DNA of 64,000 nt from Ktedonobacteria bacterium (GCA_027459785.1 DAIDGU010000076.1:1-64000), one strand, 5' to 3'. Numbered from the stretch's first letter, positions 16,028 through 26,105 are shown. Translations and numbers: made by a program. The notes: a model not told the origin generated them from the sequence alone.

Positions 16028-18220
16028 CTAGCTTGCCGCGTGCGGCGCACCAAGCCCCTGCCCCTGGGGTTGCGTCTGGTTGGCCGCCGGGGCGGGCGTG
16101 TGCAGCGCCAAGAGCTGGGCGATGGTGGTGAGGGCATGGGCGATGTGGTCAGCTTCCGCGCGCACCAGTGGCAGATCGGAGAGCGCGTTTGCGGTCGCGG
16201 GCAAGTCTGCCAGGGCGGCAGCGAGATCGGGCAAAGTGGGCGGCGGTTGCTGGGCGCGCGTGGCCGCGCCGAGGCGGCAAAGAGCATCGTCCACGGCGCG
16301 GTGGAACGCGCGCAAATCAGGCAAAGCGTGGCGCGCGGGATCATCGAGCAATCGCGCCTCCAGCGCCAGCAAGCTCTGCATGATCGTATCCGCGGCTGCT
16401 AGTATGCCGCCTGCCAGGTCGGCATCGGCCTGGTGCGGAGCCGGTTCCTGCGCGGCACGCGCGACGGACTCCACCGCGTTCGACCGCGCCAGGCGGGCGC
16501 GCATGCGCAAGCGTTGCACCGCCAACCCATCATAAGTGCCGGGCTGCATATGCGCCGCCAGCACCGCGTCGGCATAGCGCCGCACAGCATCCAGGCGGTC
16601 GGCGAGCGCATTCGGCACCTGATCGCGCTCCCAGGTCGGCCAGAGGCGATAGAGCGCCAGGGCCAGCACGCCACCAATGATGGTATCGACAGCGCGATAA
16701 CCGACCAGCGTGAGGGGTTGCGGCGTGACGAACGAGAGCAGGAAGACGACCTCGACCGTGATGAACACCGTAAACAGAGCATAGTTGGCGAAGAGCAGCG
16801 CGAAGGCGCAATAGGCCGCCACGATGTTCGCCGCGACCAGCAACGCGGGCGCGGGGGCCAGCACCACCACCAGCGCCGTTGTCAGCACCACGCCGACCAG
16901 CGTCCCCAGCATGCGCGCCACGCCACGGGTGAAGGTGGCGTTGAAATCAGGTCGCAACACCAGCAGCGCCGTCAGGGGCAGCCAGTAGCCGCGCCCTAGT
17001 GGCAACGGCACCAGCCGATAGAGCGCCGTGGTGAGCGCCAGCGCAGCTCCCAGGCGCAGGGCGTGGCGACAGGCGGACGAGTGCAACGTCAGGTTCGCCC
17101 GCAACGTCGTGCCGACATCGTGGATGCGCAAATAGGTCTGGCGCGGCAGGGGCAGGCGCACGGCGAAATGCGGGGTGCCGCTGGTGCGAACTAGCTGCTG
17201 GGCGGCGTACACATGGGCGCGCAGCGCAGCATAATAGATGGTCAACTCACCCGAACCGGATGCCGCATTTCCCGCTGGCAGCGACGGCAAGGTGATGGCA
17301 TGCCGCGCCCGTGCATGCAGGGGCGGCGTGGCGGGTAGGGCCACCGCGATCTCCCGCAAGGCTCCGGCGACAGCAGATACTAGGCGCGCACCCACGGGCG
17401 CGGCAACACCGCTTGGCCCCGCTGGACCCAGCCGCGCCAGCACCAGCACGTTCAGGCGGATCGCCTCCGCCTCTGCCAGCAGTTCTTGGAGCGTCCGATC
17501 ACCTTGGCCCCGCGCCGGCGCGTCGCCGATGGTCTGCTGCGCCTGCACCAGCGCGTCGCGCAGTTGCGCGCGGCTTTGTGAATCGGTTGGGTGGTCGGCA
17601 TAGTCAGCGAGGCGGCGATAAACAGCGGCGAGGGCCGCGCGTTCGGGCGCGGCGAAACGCCAGGGCAGCGGGATCAGCGCCAGCAGCGTTTGCCAGAGCG
17701 CGCCGGCGAGGATGAGCGCGGCCTCCGTCGCCGCCTGCGCCGGCGGCAGGGCGAAGTGTGACAAGATGATCAGCGTCAGGCACGCTTGCAAGCCGATCAC
17801 CATCGCCGGCAGATCGATGGCAACGAGCAGCCCCGCGCCCAAACCCCAGAGGCCGGCGAGCAGCACAGACAGCCAGGGATTGTCGCCGGTGAGACTGCCG
17901 ACGAACGCGGCGAGCGCGTTGGCGGCGCAAGCCAGCAGCAACGTGCGCGCCCGCACACGATAGGTATACGTGAGGCCGATGCCGCCCGCCAGACTCGCGC
18001 CGGCGGCGAGCGCGACGCCCACCAGCAGATGGCCCGTGGCATCGCCGACCACCAGCGGCAATCCGAAGCCGAAGGCGCTACGCAATGCCGCGCCGGCGGT
18101 CACTTTGCTCCGGTCGAAGTGGAGCGATCCTTGCCACGCAGCCACCCAGGTAGTCCACCAAGGGGCGGATGGATGAGCTGCTGCCTGCTTACGTGACGGG
18201 TGTGGGATTGACCGTTGCAT
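16028..18220 (-). CDS. FUSC-family inner-membrane transporter
   Basis: 730 residues with the two-bundle layout of FUSC/aromatic acid exporter proteins (YccS, AaeB-like): a first group of membrane helices at about 45-180, a cytosolic helical domain at about 190-370, a second group at about 385-540 with the conserved RGVARMLGTLVGVVL motif, and a soluble C-terminal helical domain. Family members are thought to export aromatic acids or related compounds. The start at 18220 has GGAGGAG 7 nt upstream. The PAP2 gene ends 34 bp upstream on the same strand, so both are probably co-transcribed. Confidence 0.87.
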   Translation of the reverse strand: MQRSIPHPSRKQAAAHPSAPWWTTWVAAWQGSLHFDRSKVTAGAALRSAFGFGLPLVVGDATGHLLVGVALAAGASLAGGIGLTYTYRVRARTLLLACAANALAAFVGSLTGDNPWLSVLLAGLWGLGAGLLVAIDLPAMVIGLQACLTLIILSHFALPPAQAATEAALILAGALWQTLLALIPLPWRFAAPERAALAAVYRRLADYADHPTDSQSRAQLRDALVQAQQTIGDAPARGQGDRTLQELLAEAEAIRLNVLVLARLGPAGPSGVAAPVGARLVSAVAGALREIAVALPATPPLHARARHAITLPSLPAGNAASGSGELTIYYAALRAHVYAAQQLVRTSGTPHFAVRLPLPRQTYLRIHDVGTTLRANLTLHSSACRHALRLGAALALTTALYRLVPLPLGRGYWLPLTALLVLRPDFNATFTRGVARMLGTLVGVVLTTALVVVLAPAPALLVAANIVAAYCAFALLFANYALFTVFITVEVVFLLSFVTPQPLTLVGYRAVDTIIGGVLALALYRLWPTWERDQVPNALADRLDAVRRYADAVLAAHMQPGTYDGLAVQRLRMRARLARSNAVESVARAAQEPAPHQADADLAGGILAAADTIMQSLLALEARLLDDPARHALPDLRAFHRAVDDALCRLGAATRAQQPPPTLPDLAAALADLPATANALSDLPLVRAEADHIAHALTTIAQLLALHTPAPAANQTQPQGQGLGAPHAAS

Positions 18221-18254
18221 TGTGCTCCTCCGCACGGTCCGTTTGCGCCTGGGC

Positions 18255-19007
18255 CTAGGTCTGCACGGCATGCGCCGCGCGCAGATGGCTTTCCACCACG
18301 GTCAGCGTGATGATCGTAGCCAGCAGCCAGGCGGAGCCAAGGATGAAGCTGCCGATGACATCCGTGGGGAAATGGACGCCCAGGTAGACGCGCGAATAGG
18401 CAACCACTACGACGATGAACGTCGCCAACGTGATGATACCCGCCTTGGCCCAGCCGCTGCGCACCGCCCGCACCAGCAAGAAGGCGCACATGCCATAAAA
18501 CGCGAGCGAGACCATCGTATGCCCGCTGGGAAAACTATAGCCCGACGCCGCGATGTGGGGGAAGAGGTTGGGCCGCGCTCGCCGCACGATCTCCTTCACG
18601 CCCAGATCCAACACGCCCGCGCCGCCGCTGGCGACCGCCGGAGCGACGCCGTTGAGAATGGCGACCGCCTGCACACGAAAAGGATCGTGCCGCGCGCGAT
18701 ACCACAGCGCCGCGCCGATGATCAACGTGATGGCGACGAAGCCGAAGACGAAGAGCTTGCCGAAATCCGTCGCAAAGTTCATCAGCGCCGTCTGCCAAGG
18801 GGTGGCCGTGCTATGGATCGCCAGTTCAACCCCATCATCGAAATTGTTGAACTCTTGCTCGACGACCTCGCCAGAAAGCTTGATGAACGCGACGCCCAGG
18901 AGGATCACCGTTAGGATGCCGATGACCACGCCGAGCGTGCCTTTGCTGATGGCGGCGCGCATGTGACGCTGGCGCGCGGCATGCAAGACATGGGGTGGAG
19001 GTGTCAT
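18255..19007 (-). CDS. PAP2-family membrane phosphatase
   Basis: 250 residues with all three PAP2 motifs: KEIVRRARP (motif 1), SFPSGHT (motif 2) and SRVYLGVHFPTD (motif 3), between hydrophobic helices. Such enzymes dephosphorylate phosphatidate, undecaprenyl pyrophosphate or phosphatidylglycerol phosphate at the outer face of the membrane; the substrate cannot be chosen here. AGGAG lies 8 nt before the ATG. It leads the operon with the FUSC gene and is divergent from the SDR epimerase. Confidence 0.92.
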   Translation of the reverse strand: MTPPPHVLHAARQRHMRAAISKGTLGVVIGILTVILLGVAFIKLSGEVVEQEFNNFDDGVELAIHSTATPWQTALMNFATDFGKLFVFGFVAITLIIGAALWYRARHDPFRVQAVAILNGVAPAVASGGAGVLDLGVKEIVRRARPNLFPHIAASGYSFPSGHTMVSLAFYGMCAFLLVRAVRSGWAKAGIITLATFIVVVVAYSRVYLGVHFPTDVIGSFILGSAWLLATIITLTVVESHLRAAHAVQT

Positions 19008-19146
19008 GGAGCTATCTCCTCGTGTGGTGTGTTAGCGTTGGTGGCCTTTAGCGCATTTCGCGCGCCGGAGCATGGGAGCCAGCGGCACGGATGTGATACG
19101 CTGCTGATGTTTGGTTGCGTCAGTATAGCACACAAGGGGACAGCGG

Positions 19147-20157
19147 ATGCGGTATTTTGTCACGGGGGCGACGGGGTTCATCGGCGGGCGTGTGGCAGCG
19201 CAACTATTGGATGCCGGGCATGAAGTCGTCGTCCTCGCGCGCGATCCGGCGCAGGCAGCGCACCTCGCGGCAGGCGGCGCGCGGGTGGTGGCCGGCGATA
19301 TTATGAACAAAGCCAGTTTGCGTGCGCCGATGACCGGCGTGGACGGCGTCTTGCACATCGCCGGCTGGTATAAGGTTGGCACGAAGGCTACAAGCCAGGG
19401 CGCGGCCATCAACATCACCGGCACCCGCAACGTACTGGAGACGATGCGCGACCTGGGCATCGCGAAAGGCGTCTATACCAGCACCCTCGCCGTCAATTCG
19501 GATACCCACGGCCATGCCGTGGACGAGACCTATCGCTATTACGGGCCGCACCTCAGCGTGTATGATCGCAGCAAATGGGTCGCGCAGTACGAGGTGGCCG
19601 CGCCGCTGATGCGCGCCGGTTTGCCGCTGGTCGTCGTCATGCCGGGCGTCGTCTATGGGCCGGGCGACACCAGCAACGTGCATACGACGTTCGTGCAGTA
19701 TCTCAAGCGCAAGCTGCCTCTGTTGCCGACCGGCACAGCCTTCTCGTGGGCGCACGTGGAGGACGTGGCGCGCGGCCACCTTCTGGCGCTAGAACACGGC
19801 CAAGCCGGCCAGACGTATATCATCGCCGGCCCCACCCATACGCTGACAGACGCCATGCATATCGCGGAAGGCATCACCGGCATCCCCGCGCCGAAGCGAC
19901 ACGTCGCGCCGGGGGCGCTGAAGTCGCTGGCACACGTGATGGGCGTGGTGGCCAAAGCCGTCCCCGTTCCCGACAACTACTCTGCCGAGTTCCTGCGCGT
20001 CAGCGCGGGCGTCACCTACATCGGCAGCAACGCCAAGGCGCGGCGCGACCTGGGCTACGCGCCCCGTGACCTGACGACCGGCCTGACGGAGACGCTCTAT
20101 CACGAGATGGCGCGGCTGGGGTTGGTGCATGCGGGCGCGACGGTCACCGGCACGTGA
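19147..20157 (+). CDS. NAD(P)-dependent epimerase/reductase (extended SDR)
   Basis: 336 residues. A Rossmann TGATGFIGG motif (6-14) binds NAD(P), and the catalytic YxxxK is Y139-K143. The pattern VLHIAGWYKVG and MPGVVYGPGD is typical of extended SDRs such as dihydroflavonol reductase-like and sugar-nucleotide epimerase-like enzymes. The substrate is unknown. It is transcribed alone, divergent from the PAP2 gene. Confidence 0.88.
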   Translation: MRYFVTGATGFIGGRVAAQLLDAGHEVVVLARDPAQAAHLAAGGARVVAGDIMNKASLRAPMTGVDGVLHIAGWYKVGTKATSQGAAINITGTRNVLETMRDLGIAKGVYTSTLAVNSDTHGHAVDETYRYYGPHLSVYDRSKWVAQYEVAAPLMRAGLPLVVVMPGVVYGPGDTSNVHTTFVQYLKRKLPLLPTGTAFSWAHVEDVARGHLLALEHGQAGQTYIIAGPTHTLTDAMHIAEGITGIPAPKRHVAPGALKSLAHVMGVVAKAVPVPDNYSAEFLRVSAGVTYIGSNAKARRDLGYAPRDLTTGLTETLYHEMARLGLVHAGATVTGT

Positions 20158-20348
20158 CATTGTGACCATTGGCGACACGAAACGGTGTGCGAAGATCGTA
20201 TCGTAGTATGAGGGATTGGGCCACATGCGCCAACGCTCGCGCCAATGGCTGGCACCGCCAGTCGATCCGCTACGGCCACGCGCCAGTTGATCGACTGATC
20301 GATCAAGCACGAATGAGGTCTGTTAGGGTGGAGTGGAGCGAATACACC

Positions 20349-21896
20349 ATGCGCCATAAATGGACGAACCTACTTTGCGCCAGCACGTTGCTCAGCATCA
20401 TTGCGACAGCAAGTTGCATCCCTCGTGCGGCCACGACCAGCGTGCAGGCGGCGCAGCCCTGTGTGCCGACCACTGCCGGCACGGTTCCCGTGACGGTCAA
20501 TCTGGCCGCGCCAACCACCCCCACCGTGACGGCCTTTGCTGTCAACATCCAACAGGCGGATGAACTCGCACCCAACAGCGCCAAGCAGCGGGTAGATCAC
20601 TACATCCTGCAACAGATGCAGCCGGCGTATGCGCGGCTCCATTTCAGCGTCCACGGCGACACCTTTGGCTCCATCCCTGAGATCGTGCAGGGGCAATGGG
20701 ATTTCACGCATCTGGATAACGCGGTCGCGGCGCTCCGCGCCGAGCATCAGCCTTTTTTCTTAAACGTGCGTTCCGCGCCCGCCTGGATGTTCAATAGCCA
20801 GGGCAATCTGCGCGATCCCTCGTTCAACGAGTTCGCTACGTATATGGCCCGCCTGGTGGGCTGGTATAACAAGGGTGGCTTCACGGATGACAACGGCGTA
20901 TACCATCATTCTGGCCACTATGGGTGGATCACCACCTGGGAGATCTGGAACGAGCCTAATTCTGGCTACGAGATCCCCGCGCCGGTGGCTGATCCCAGTG
21001 CGACCTGGATGCAGGCGGCGAATTTCGCCCGGTTGTATGATGTGACGACGGCGGCGATGCGGGCGGTTGATCCTACGATTCAAACGGGGGGGCCGACGGT
21101 CTCATCCTATCCCGACAATCCCTATATCCAAACCTTTGTTCACGATATTCGAGAGCCGCTCAACTTTCTTTCGTTCCATTTTTACGCGATTGGGGCGCAG
21201 AGCGAGCCGGATACCGAGATTTTCAATGAGGTGCTGGGCCAGCGCCTACTCGACCGTATTGTAGCGATCCAGAAGATCGTGCAACAAGAGAAACCCACGG
21301 AGCATATCCCCCTATGGATCGATGAATTGGGTTTCAATGAGATCGCGCGCCTGCCGGTGGATCCGCGTGGGACATCGCTGCTCGCCTATGCGTATGTGGC
21401 CACCGTTTTCACCTTGCTCGAAGAGCACGGGGTGGCGCTATATGGGCAGTTTCCCGTGCTGGGCGATGCGCAGCAGAGTTTAGCAAATTATCAGACGTTG
21501 GCCATTTATCCGATCTTTTGGCTGTATGTGAACGTGAACCATGCCTTCCCCCCAGGGATGGCCATGGTGCCGGTGAGTTCGACCACCGGCCTGAGCGCAC
21601 TGGCGGCGCTGACGCCGGATAAAAAACACCTGCGCCTGATGCTGGGCAACATTCGGGTAAAAGCACCGACTGATAATAATGGTACCGGCGTCGCCCAGCA
21701 GGTATGCATCACCATCGCTGGCTTGCCGAGTGGCGCGCATACCGCGCAGGTGTGGACCTATGACGCCCAAACGCTGAAGCATAATGGTCCGGCAACAGCC
21801 CAGACGGTGGCGCTGGGCCAGACGCCGAGGACGAGTACCCTGGCGCTCAATCTGGGAGGCTATAGTGCCACCATCATTGACATTCCGCTCCAATAA
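20349..21896 (+). CDS. Secreted glycoside hydrolase of clan GH-A (GH39-like)
   Basis: 515 residues starting with a signal-peptide-like N-terminus (hydrophobic 8-22, possible weak lipobox ending at C23). The TIM-barrel catalytic region contains WEIWNEPNSGY (acid/base E202) and PLWIDELGFNE (nucleophile E326), the clan GH-A pair on strands 4 and 7. The last 100 or so residues form a beta-sandwich-like part. The WNEPN...DE(L/F)G pattern resembles GH39 or related families; the substrate could be xyloside, glucan or host glycan. ATG 20349 is chosen for the signal peptide; the upstream extension to 20169 shows no coding features. Confidence 0.83.
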   Translation: MRHKWTNLLCASTLLSIIATASCIPRAATTSVQAAQPCVPTTAGTVPVTVNLAAPTTPTVTAFAVNIQQADELAPNSAKQRVDHYILQQMQPAYARLHFSVHGDTFGSIPEIVQGQWDFTHLDNAVAALRAEHQPFFLNVRSAPAWMFNSQGNLRDPSFNEFATYMARLVGWYNKGGFTDDNGVYHHSGHYGWITTWEIWNEPNSGYEIPAPVADPSATWMQAANFARLYDVTTAAMRAVDPTIQTGGPTVSSYPDNPYIQTFVHDIREPLNFLSFHFYAIGAQSEPDTEIFNEVLGQRLLDRIVAIQKIVQQEKPTEHIPLWIDELGFNEIARLPVDPRGTSLLAYAYVATVFTLLEEHGVALYGQFPVLGDAQQSLANYQTLAIYPIFWLYVNVNHAFPPGMAMVPVSSTTGLSALAALTPDKKHLRLMLGNIRVKAPTDNNGTGVAQQVCITIAGLPSGAHTAQVWTYDAQTLKHNGPATAQTVALGQTPRTSTLALNLGGYSATIIDIPLQ

Positions 21897-21958
21897 GCGC
21901 ATCATTGCGAGGTCGTTGGTAGCAACGGCCACGAGAAAGCAGACAAAGAGAGCCTCAC

Positions 21959-22690
21959 ATGGAAAACCAGCAGCGGCATACTCCGACCGTTTCACCGCCG
22001 GACGATGCGCCGACAATGAAGTTGCCTATCACCGATTCGCAATTGGCTCCCACCCAAAAGCTGACGGCGCAAGAGCGCATCAGCCATATGCAGACGCACC
22101 GGCTGCGCCAGACGATGGTGATGGAGTCGCAGCCACTGCTGGCCGCGATGTCGGGCATCACACCGCTGCCGGTGGAACTTCAAGCCGAATTGATGATCGA
22201 CACTGAATGGTATCGTCGCTTCTATGCATGGTTGGATCGTATCAGTGGCAACAAAGCGGCAAAAATCACGCAATTGCTGTCATTTTTGATCATCGGCGGA
22301 TCGGCCTCGCTGCTGAATCTGCTGATCGTCTTCGGGCTGGACGCCCTCGATCCGAACCATAACGCGATCCTCCATCACGTCATCTACGCTGCCATCGCCA
22401 CGGAGGTTTCGCTCATCTATAACTTCATGCTCAACGACCGCTTCACCTTTCGCCTGATGATCGATCAGCGCCGGACGTGGCTGCAACGCTGCCTGCGCTT
22501 CCACGCGCCCGCGTCAGTCGGCTTCGTGCTGACGCTGGTGCTTTCCAGCGTGTTCCTGGTCGTGCTGAAGGCGCTGCCGCATGCCGCCGAGATCGCTCAG
22601 GCATTGGCGATAGTCATCGTCACCGCCGTCAACTTCCTGATGCACAGCTTCTGGACCTATCGGCCCACGAAGGGCATGGCGACAGCTTAA
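21959..22690 (+). CDS. GtrA-family membrane protein
   Basis: 243 residues. After a hydrophilic 95-residue N-terminus, four hydrophobic helices (about 103-120, 137-153, 178-197 and 208-226) carry GtrA motifs: FLIIGGSASLLNLL, a loop ending FMLNDRFTF, and the last helix NFLMHSFWTY. GtrA proteins are thought to flip lipid-linked sugars such as undecaprenyl-phosphate glucose in surface glycan synthesis. The 95-residue N-terminal extension is longer than usual. It ends 23 bp from the convergent TIR-TPR gene. Confidence 0.85.
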   Translation: MENQQRHTPTVSPPDDAPTMKLPITDSQLAPTQKLTAQERISHMQTHRLRQTMVMESQPLLAAMSGITPLPVELQAELMIDTEWYRRFYAWLDRISGNKAAKITQLLSFLIIGGSASLLNLLIVFGLDALDPNHNAILHHVIYAAIATEVSLIYNFMLNDRFTFRLMIDQRRTWLQRCLRFHAPASVGFVLTLVLSSVFLVVLKALPHAAEIAQALAIVIVTAVNFLMHSFWTYRPTKGMATA

Positions 22691-22713
22691 GTGGATGCGC
22701 GTCTGTGCCATAC

Positions 22714-24798
22714 TCAGGCATCGATAAGCCGACGCCAGAGAGGTTTGCCAGCATCTTGAATTGCTGAGCGCGCTTCCGCTTTGCCTTTCGCTGCGATCTC
22801 ATTGATCGGATCAAGCGTGAGGGCGGTATCAAAGGCGGTGATCGCCTCCTGGTTCCGCTTCGCCGCCAAAAGGGCATAGCCACGGCTGATCCATGCTAGA
22901 ACCATGTTCGGGGCCAGCCGAAGCGCCTGAGAAAACTCTTCCAGCGCCGCCGCCGCTTGCCCCGAATTATGGAGCGCCAGCCCTTTGATCTCGTGCAGCA
23001 TGGGTGCATTCGGCGCAAGCTTGAGCGCGGCGTTGATGAGCTTTAACGCTTCATCACTGCGATTCATCGCCAGCATGCAACGCGCCTTGCCTCCCATCGC
23101 GTCGGCGAAAGTCGGCTGCAAGGCCAGTGCTTTCTCGAACATCGGCAGTGCTTCAGCAAAGCGATTGAGTTGCGACAATGACGAGCCGATCACATCGTAC
23201 AATTCAGGATGCACGACCTTCGCTTGTAAAAGCGCATCGCCGTTGGTCAGCACCTCGGCGTGGCGATTGAGCCAATACAGCGACCACAGTAGCGCGATCT
23301 TCGCATCAACATCATCCGGGAACTGGCGCAGATAATGGTCATAGGCACGGAGAGCGAGATCGAATTGCATCAGCAGCCGATGGGCGTCACCTTTGCCACG
23401 CCAGGCACCATTCGGCTGTCCCAAAATTTTGATTGATTCATCGAACGCGGCGAGTGCCTCTTCGCCCTTGCCCCAACTCAACAGCACCATCCCGCGACAT
23501 TGCCAGGCCCAGCTTGATTTTTGCGAGATCGCTAGCGCGCGGTCACAAGCCGCCAGCGCCTCTTCTTGGCGGCCCAACATCAGCAATACCTGGCCGCGCC
23601 AGGCCCATTCTTCCAGGATACGCGGCGTGAATTTCAGCGCGCTTTCCAGCGCGGGAATACCTGCGGTGGGATTCTGCGCCTGGGCGGTCAAGCAGTTCGC
23701 CTTGATCACGCGCGCCACAATCGACCGTTCATCCAGCGCGATGACCCGCTCGGCATACTGAATCGCCTGCGGTAGTTGTTTGGCTTCTTGAGCAATAAAG
23801 GCGCAACCGAGTAAGGCTCCCACGCAGTTAGGATCGATAGCCAGCACCTGCTGGAGGAGGTGCAGTGCCTGTGGCTTCTGCTGCGTTCCCATGCACACCA
23901 CGCTCTTGACGAGCAGCGCCAACACGTTGCGGCTATCGATCCGCAAAACGCGGTCTGCTGCTTCCAAGGCGGCATCGAATTGACCAAAGGAGTTCAGCAC
24001 AAAGCCTTTCGCCGCCCACGCATCCGCGTTGGCCGGGTCTAAAGTCAAGGCGCGATTACTGGCCACCTGTGCATCATCGATACGCCCAAAGTCGCAATAG
24101 ACACCAGCACACGCCGCCCAGGCTGGCGCGCTCTGGGGATCAAGCGCGGTAGCGCGCTCTGCCGCCGCCAAAGCATCATCGAAACGAAAACGCCACCGCA
24201 AAACATCGCTCAGACCGCACCATGCCTCTACGGCGGTGGCATCCAGCTTAGTCGCACGCTCAAACAGCGGCTGAGCTTCAGCATATTTTTTCTGCGCACG
24301 GAAAGTCTGTGCCTGCGCGATGGCTTCCTTGAAGGCGGTGTCTTGTGGTGAGGCCGGCGTGAGGGTGCCGGGAGCCTTTTGTGCCAGTTGCAATAGGCGC
24401 AGTGTTTCTTGCATCATCTGATCCACCGAGCCGTGTTCCACACGTTTGAAGGCATTAAGAAAGAGCCAGAGATCTTGTTTGGCGATGGGGCGCGCCACAA
24501 TCGGCAGGATGATGCGTCCCTGATACCCTGGTTTGCCGCTGAGCTTTTGGTCTTGTTTCCACAATTCGTAGGCGTCATCACATTCTTCGCGCACCCAGTC
24601 CGAGCGTAAAGCATCCGGCGAGAGGATCACCAGAAAGAATGGGCGTTTGCGCAATTCCCGCTCAATGGTGGGCCGCAATTGCGCCGGCCCCAGATCATTT
24701 TGATCATACCAAACCTCGATGTGGGCGGCTTGCAGATGACGCACGAGGCGGCTACAAAAGTCTTTGTCCTGGCTGCTGTGGCTGAGAAAAACTTGCAT
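22714..24798 (-). CDS. TIR-domain protein with long TPR array
   Basis: 694 residues. Residues 1-115 are a bacterial TIR domain (MQVFLSHSSQDKDF, VWYDQNDL, FFLVILSPDALRSDW). The likely catalytic Glu is E72 in SDWVREE, matching the W-x3-E spacing of NAD-cleaving TIR domains such as SARM1. From about residue 155 to the end lie a dozen or more TPR units with typical A-x8-P spacing, an array for protein binding or sensing. Such TIR-repeat proteins occur in bacterial signalling and anti-phage defence, but no other defence gene flanks it, so its role is open. The start at 24798 has GGAGGAG 5-6 nt upstream. Confidence 0.88.
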   Translation of the reverse strand: MQVFLSHSSQDKDFCSRLVRHLQAAHIEVWYDQNDLGPAQLRPTIERELRKRPFFLVILSPDALRSDWVREECDDAYELWKQDQKLSGKPGYQGRIILPIVARPIAKQDLWLFLNAFKRVEHGSVDQMMQETLRLLQLAQKAPGTLTPASPQDTAFKEAIAQAQTFRAQKKYAEAQPLFERATKLDATAVEAWCGLSDVLRWRFRFDDALAAAERATALDPQSAPAWAACAGVYCDFGRIDDAQVASNRALTLDPANADAWAAKGFVLNSFGQFDAALEAADRVLRIDSRNVLALLVKSVVCMGTQQKPQALHLLQQVLAIDPNCVGALLGCAFIAQEAKQLPQAIQYAERVIALDERSIVARVIKANCLTAQAQNPTAGIPALESALKFTPRILEEWAWRGQVLLMLGRQEEALAACDRALAISQKSSWAWQCRGMVLLSWGKGEEALAAFDESIKILGQPNGAWRGKGDAHRLLMQFDLALRAYDHYLRQFPDDVDAKIALLWSLYWLNRHAEVLTNGDALLQAKVVHPELYDVIGSSLSQLNRFAEALPMFEKALALQPTFADAMGGKARCMLAMNRSDEALKLINAALKLAPNAPMLHEIKGLALHNSGQAAAALEEFSQALRLAPNMVLAWISRGYALLAAKRNQEAITAFDTALTLDPINEIAAKGKAEARSAIQDAGKPLWRRLIDA

Positions 24799-24887
24799 CT
24801 GCTCCTCCCAAAAAGTCACATGGCATCGGCACGGTCAAGCACCATTATTCTACCATAGCAACTCAAGCAGATGAAAGGTGCTGCTAC

Positions 24888-24917
24888 AAAAAAGCCCCTG
24901 CGCCGTAACGCAAGGGG
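24888..24917 (-). terminator. Intrinsic terminator after the dienelactone hydrolase gene
   Basis: On the minus strand CCCCTTGCG pairs with CGCAGGGG (one bulged base), forward coordinates 24895-24902 and 24909-24917, followed by six U (forward A-run 24888-24893). It ends the Asp23-FakA-FakB-DUF2203-hydrolase operon and separates it from the TIR-TPR gene on the same strand. Confidence 0.75.
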
Positions 24918-24985
24918 GGCGGGATGATCTACCAAGGTGGCTGACACAGAAGGACCATTAAAGCCGGGTGACGGCAACCACTGAA

Positions 24986-25690
24986 CTACACCAAGTAACG
25001 CGTGAACCAGGCCAGCGTGCGGTTCCAGGCATCTTCAGCGGCAGCGGCATCGTAGACTGCGGGGCGCGAGTCGTTGAAGAAAGCGTGGTGCGCGCCGGGG
25101 TAAACGACCATGTCGAAGACCTTGCCGCTATCCGTAAGGTACTTGCGGAACTGCTCGCGCGCCGGCTCCGGCGTCGAATCATCGCGCTCGCCATAGATCG
25201 CCAACACAGGACATTGGATCGCCTGCACATCGGCCTCGGAGGGATTGTAGCCGCCGGGATAGAAGCCGGCAACCGCGCCGATATCGCTGCCTTCCTGCGA
25301 GGCGACGATGAGTGCCAGGCGACCGCCCATGCAGAAACCGACGACGCCGACTTTCTTGGGCAGCACTTCCGGGCGACTTTTGAGCGCCTGCACCGCGCCA
25401 TGCAGATTCTGCGCGACCTCCGTCTGATCCAACGCCATCATCGCCTTCTGCGCCTCGTTCGGCTCGCCGTTCAGCACGACCTTGCCATGATAGAGGTCGG
25501 GGGCCAGCGCCACGTACCCCTCGTCGGCGAAGCGGCGGCAGATCGCCTTGATGTTGTCGTTGATGCCCCACCATTCTTGAATGACGATCACGCCGGGGTG
25601 CTGCGCCTGGTCGTCTGGGCGGGCCACATAGCCATTGGCTGTGCCGCCGTTGGCGCGGTAGGTGATCGTTTCGGTCTGGATGTTCGCCAC
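24986..25690 (-). CDS. Dienelactone hydrolase family protein
   Basis: 234 residues, alpha/beta-hydrolase fold. The catalytic triad is visible: Cys in GFCMGG (about 117), Asp in YGERDD (about 166) and His in PGAHHAF (about 198). The Cys nucleophile is the mark of the DLH family, which opens dienelactones or related esters. The GTG start has AGGAGGA about 11 nt upstream. It starts 7 bp after the DUF2203 gene and is the last gene of the operon. Confidence 0.92.
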   Translation of the reverse strand: MANIQTETITYRANGGTANGYVARPDDQAQHPGVIVIQEWWGINDNIKAICRRFADEGYVALAPDLYHGKVVLNGEPNEAQKAMMALDQTEVAQNLHGAVQALKSRPEVLPKKVGVVGFCMGGRLALIVASQEGSDIGAVAGFYPGGYNPSEADVQAIQCPVLAIYGERDDSTPEPAREQFRKYLTDSGKVFDMVVYPGAHHAFFNDSRPAVYDAAAAEDAWNRTLAWFTRYLV

Positions 25691-25697
25691 GGTTGTC

Positions 25698-26105
25698 TTA
25701 TTCCTCCTGTGGTTCAAGCGGCTGGCGGCCCGCAAAACCGGCATCCACCTCGTGCCACCACGCGATGCGCGGTTCGCCCAATTGCCAGCACAAAAACACG
25801 ACGCGACCAAACATTTGCGTGGGAAAGTCGATCAGACCGGTCGCGGGATCTTGCAGTTCGACGCCATAGGCGCGCACACGGTCGATCAAGGTGCTGGTGC
25901 GCGCCCGCGCGGCCTCAACCCGCTGGGTGAGTGTTGCCAGATCGCCCAGCAGCGCATGCCCGTTGTTGCCCATCCGCTGGCGCAGGACCACCTCGGCGGT
26001 CGTCGCTGCCACCAGTTCCGGCCACTGCGCCTGCAACGCTTGCAAGAGCGGCACGATCTCCGGCAGGGTCGCCTGCGCCTCCGCGCGGGTGAAAAGCTTG
26101 GGCAT
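25698..26105 (-). CDS. DUF2203 family protein
   Basis: 135 residues with a helical N-terminal half (FTRAEAQATLPEIVPLLQALQ) and the conserved C-terminus DFPTQMFGRVVFLCWQLGEP followed by WWHEVDAGFAGRQPL, the signature of DUF2203. The function of the family is unknown. It sits 27 bp after the DegV gene and 7 bp before the hydrolase, so it belongs to the operon. Confidence 0.88.
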   Translation of the reverse strand: MPKLFTRAEAQATLPEIVPLLQALQAQWPELVAATTAEVVLRQRMGNNGHALLGDLATLTQRVEAARARTSTLIDRVRAYGVELQDPATGLIDFPTQMFGRVVFLCWQLGEPRIAWWHEVDAGFAGRQPLEPQEE

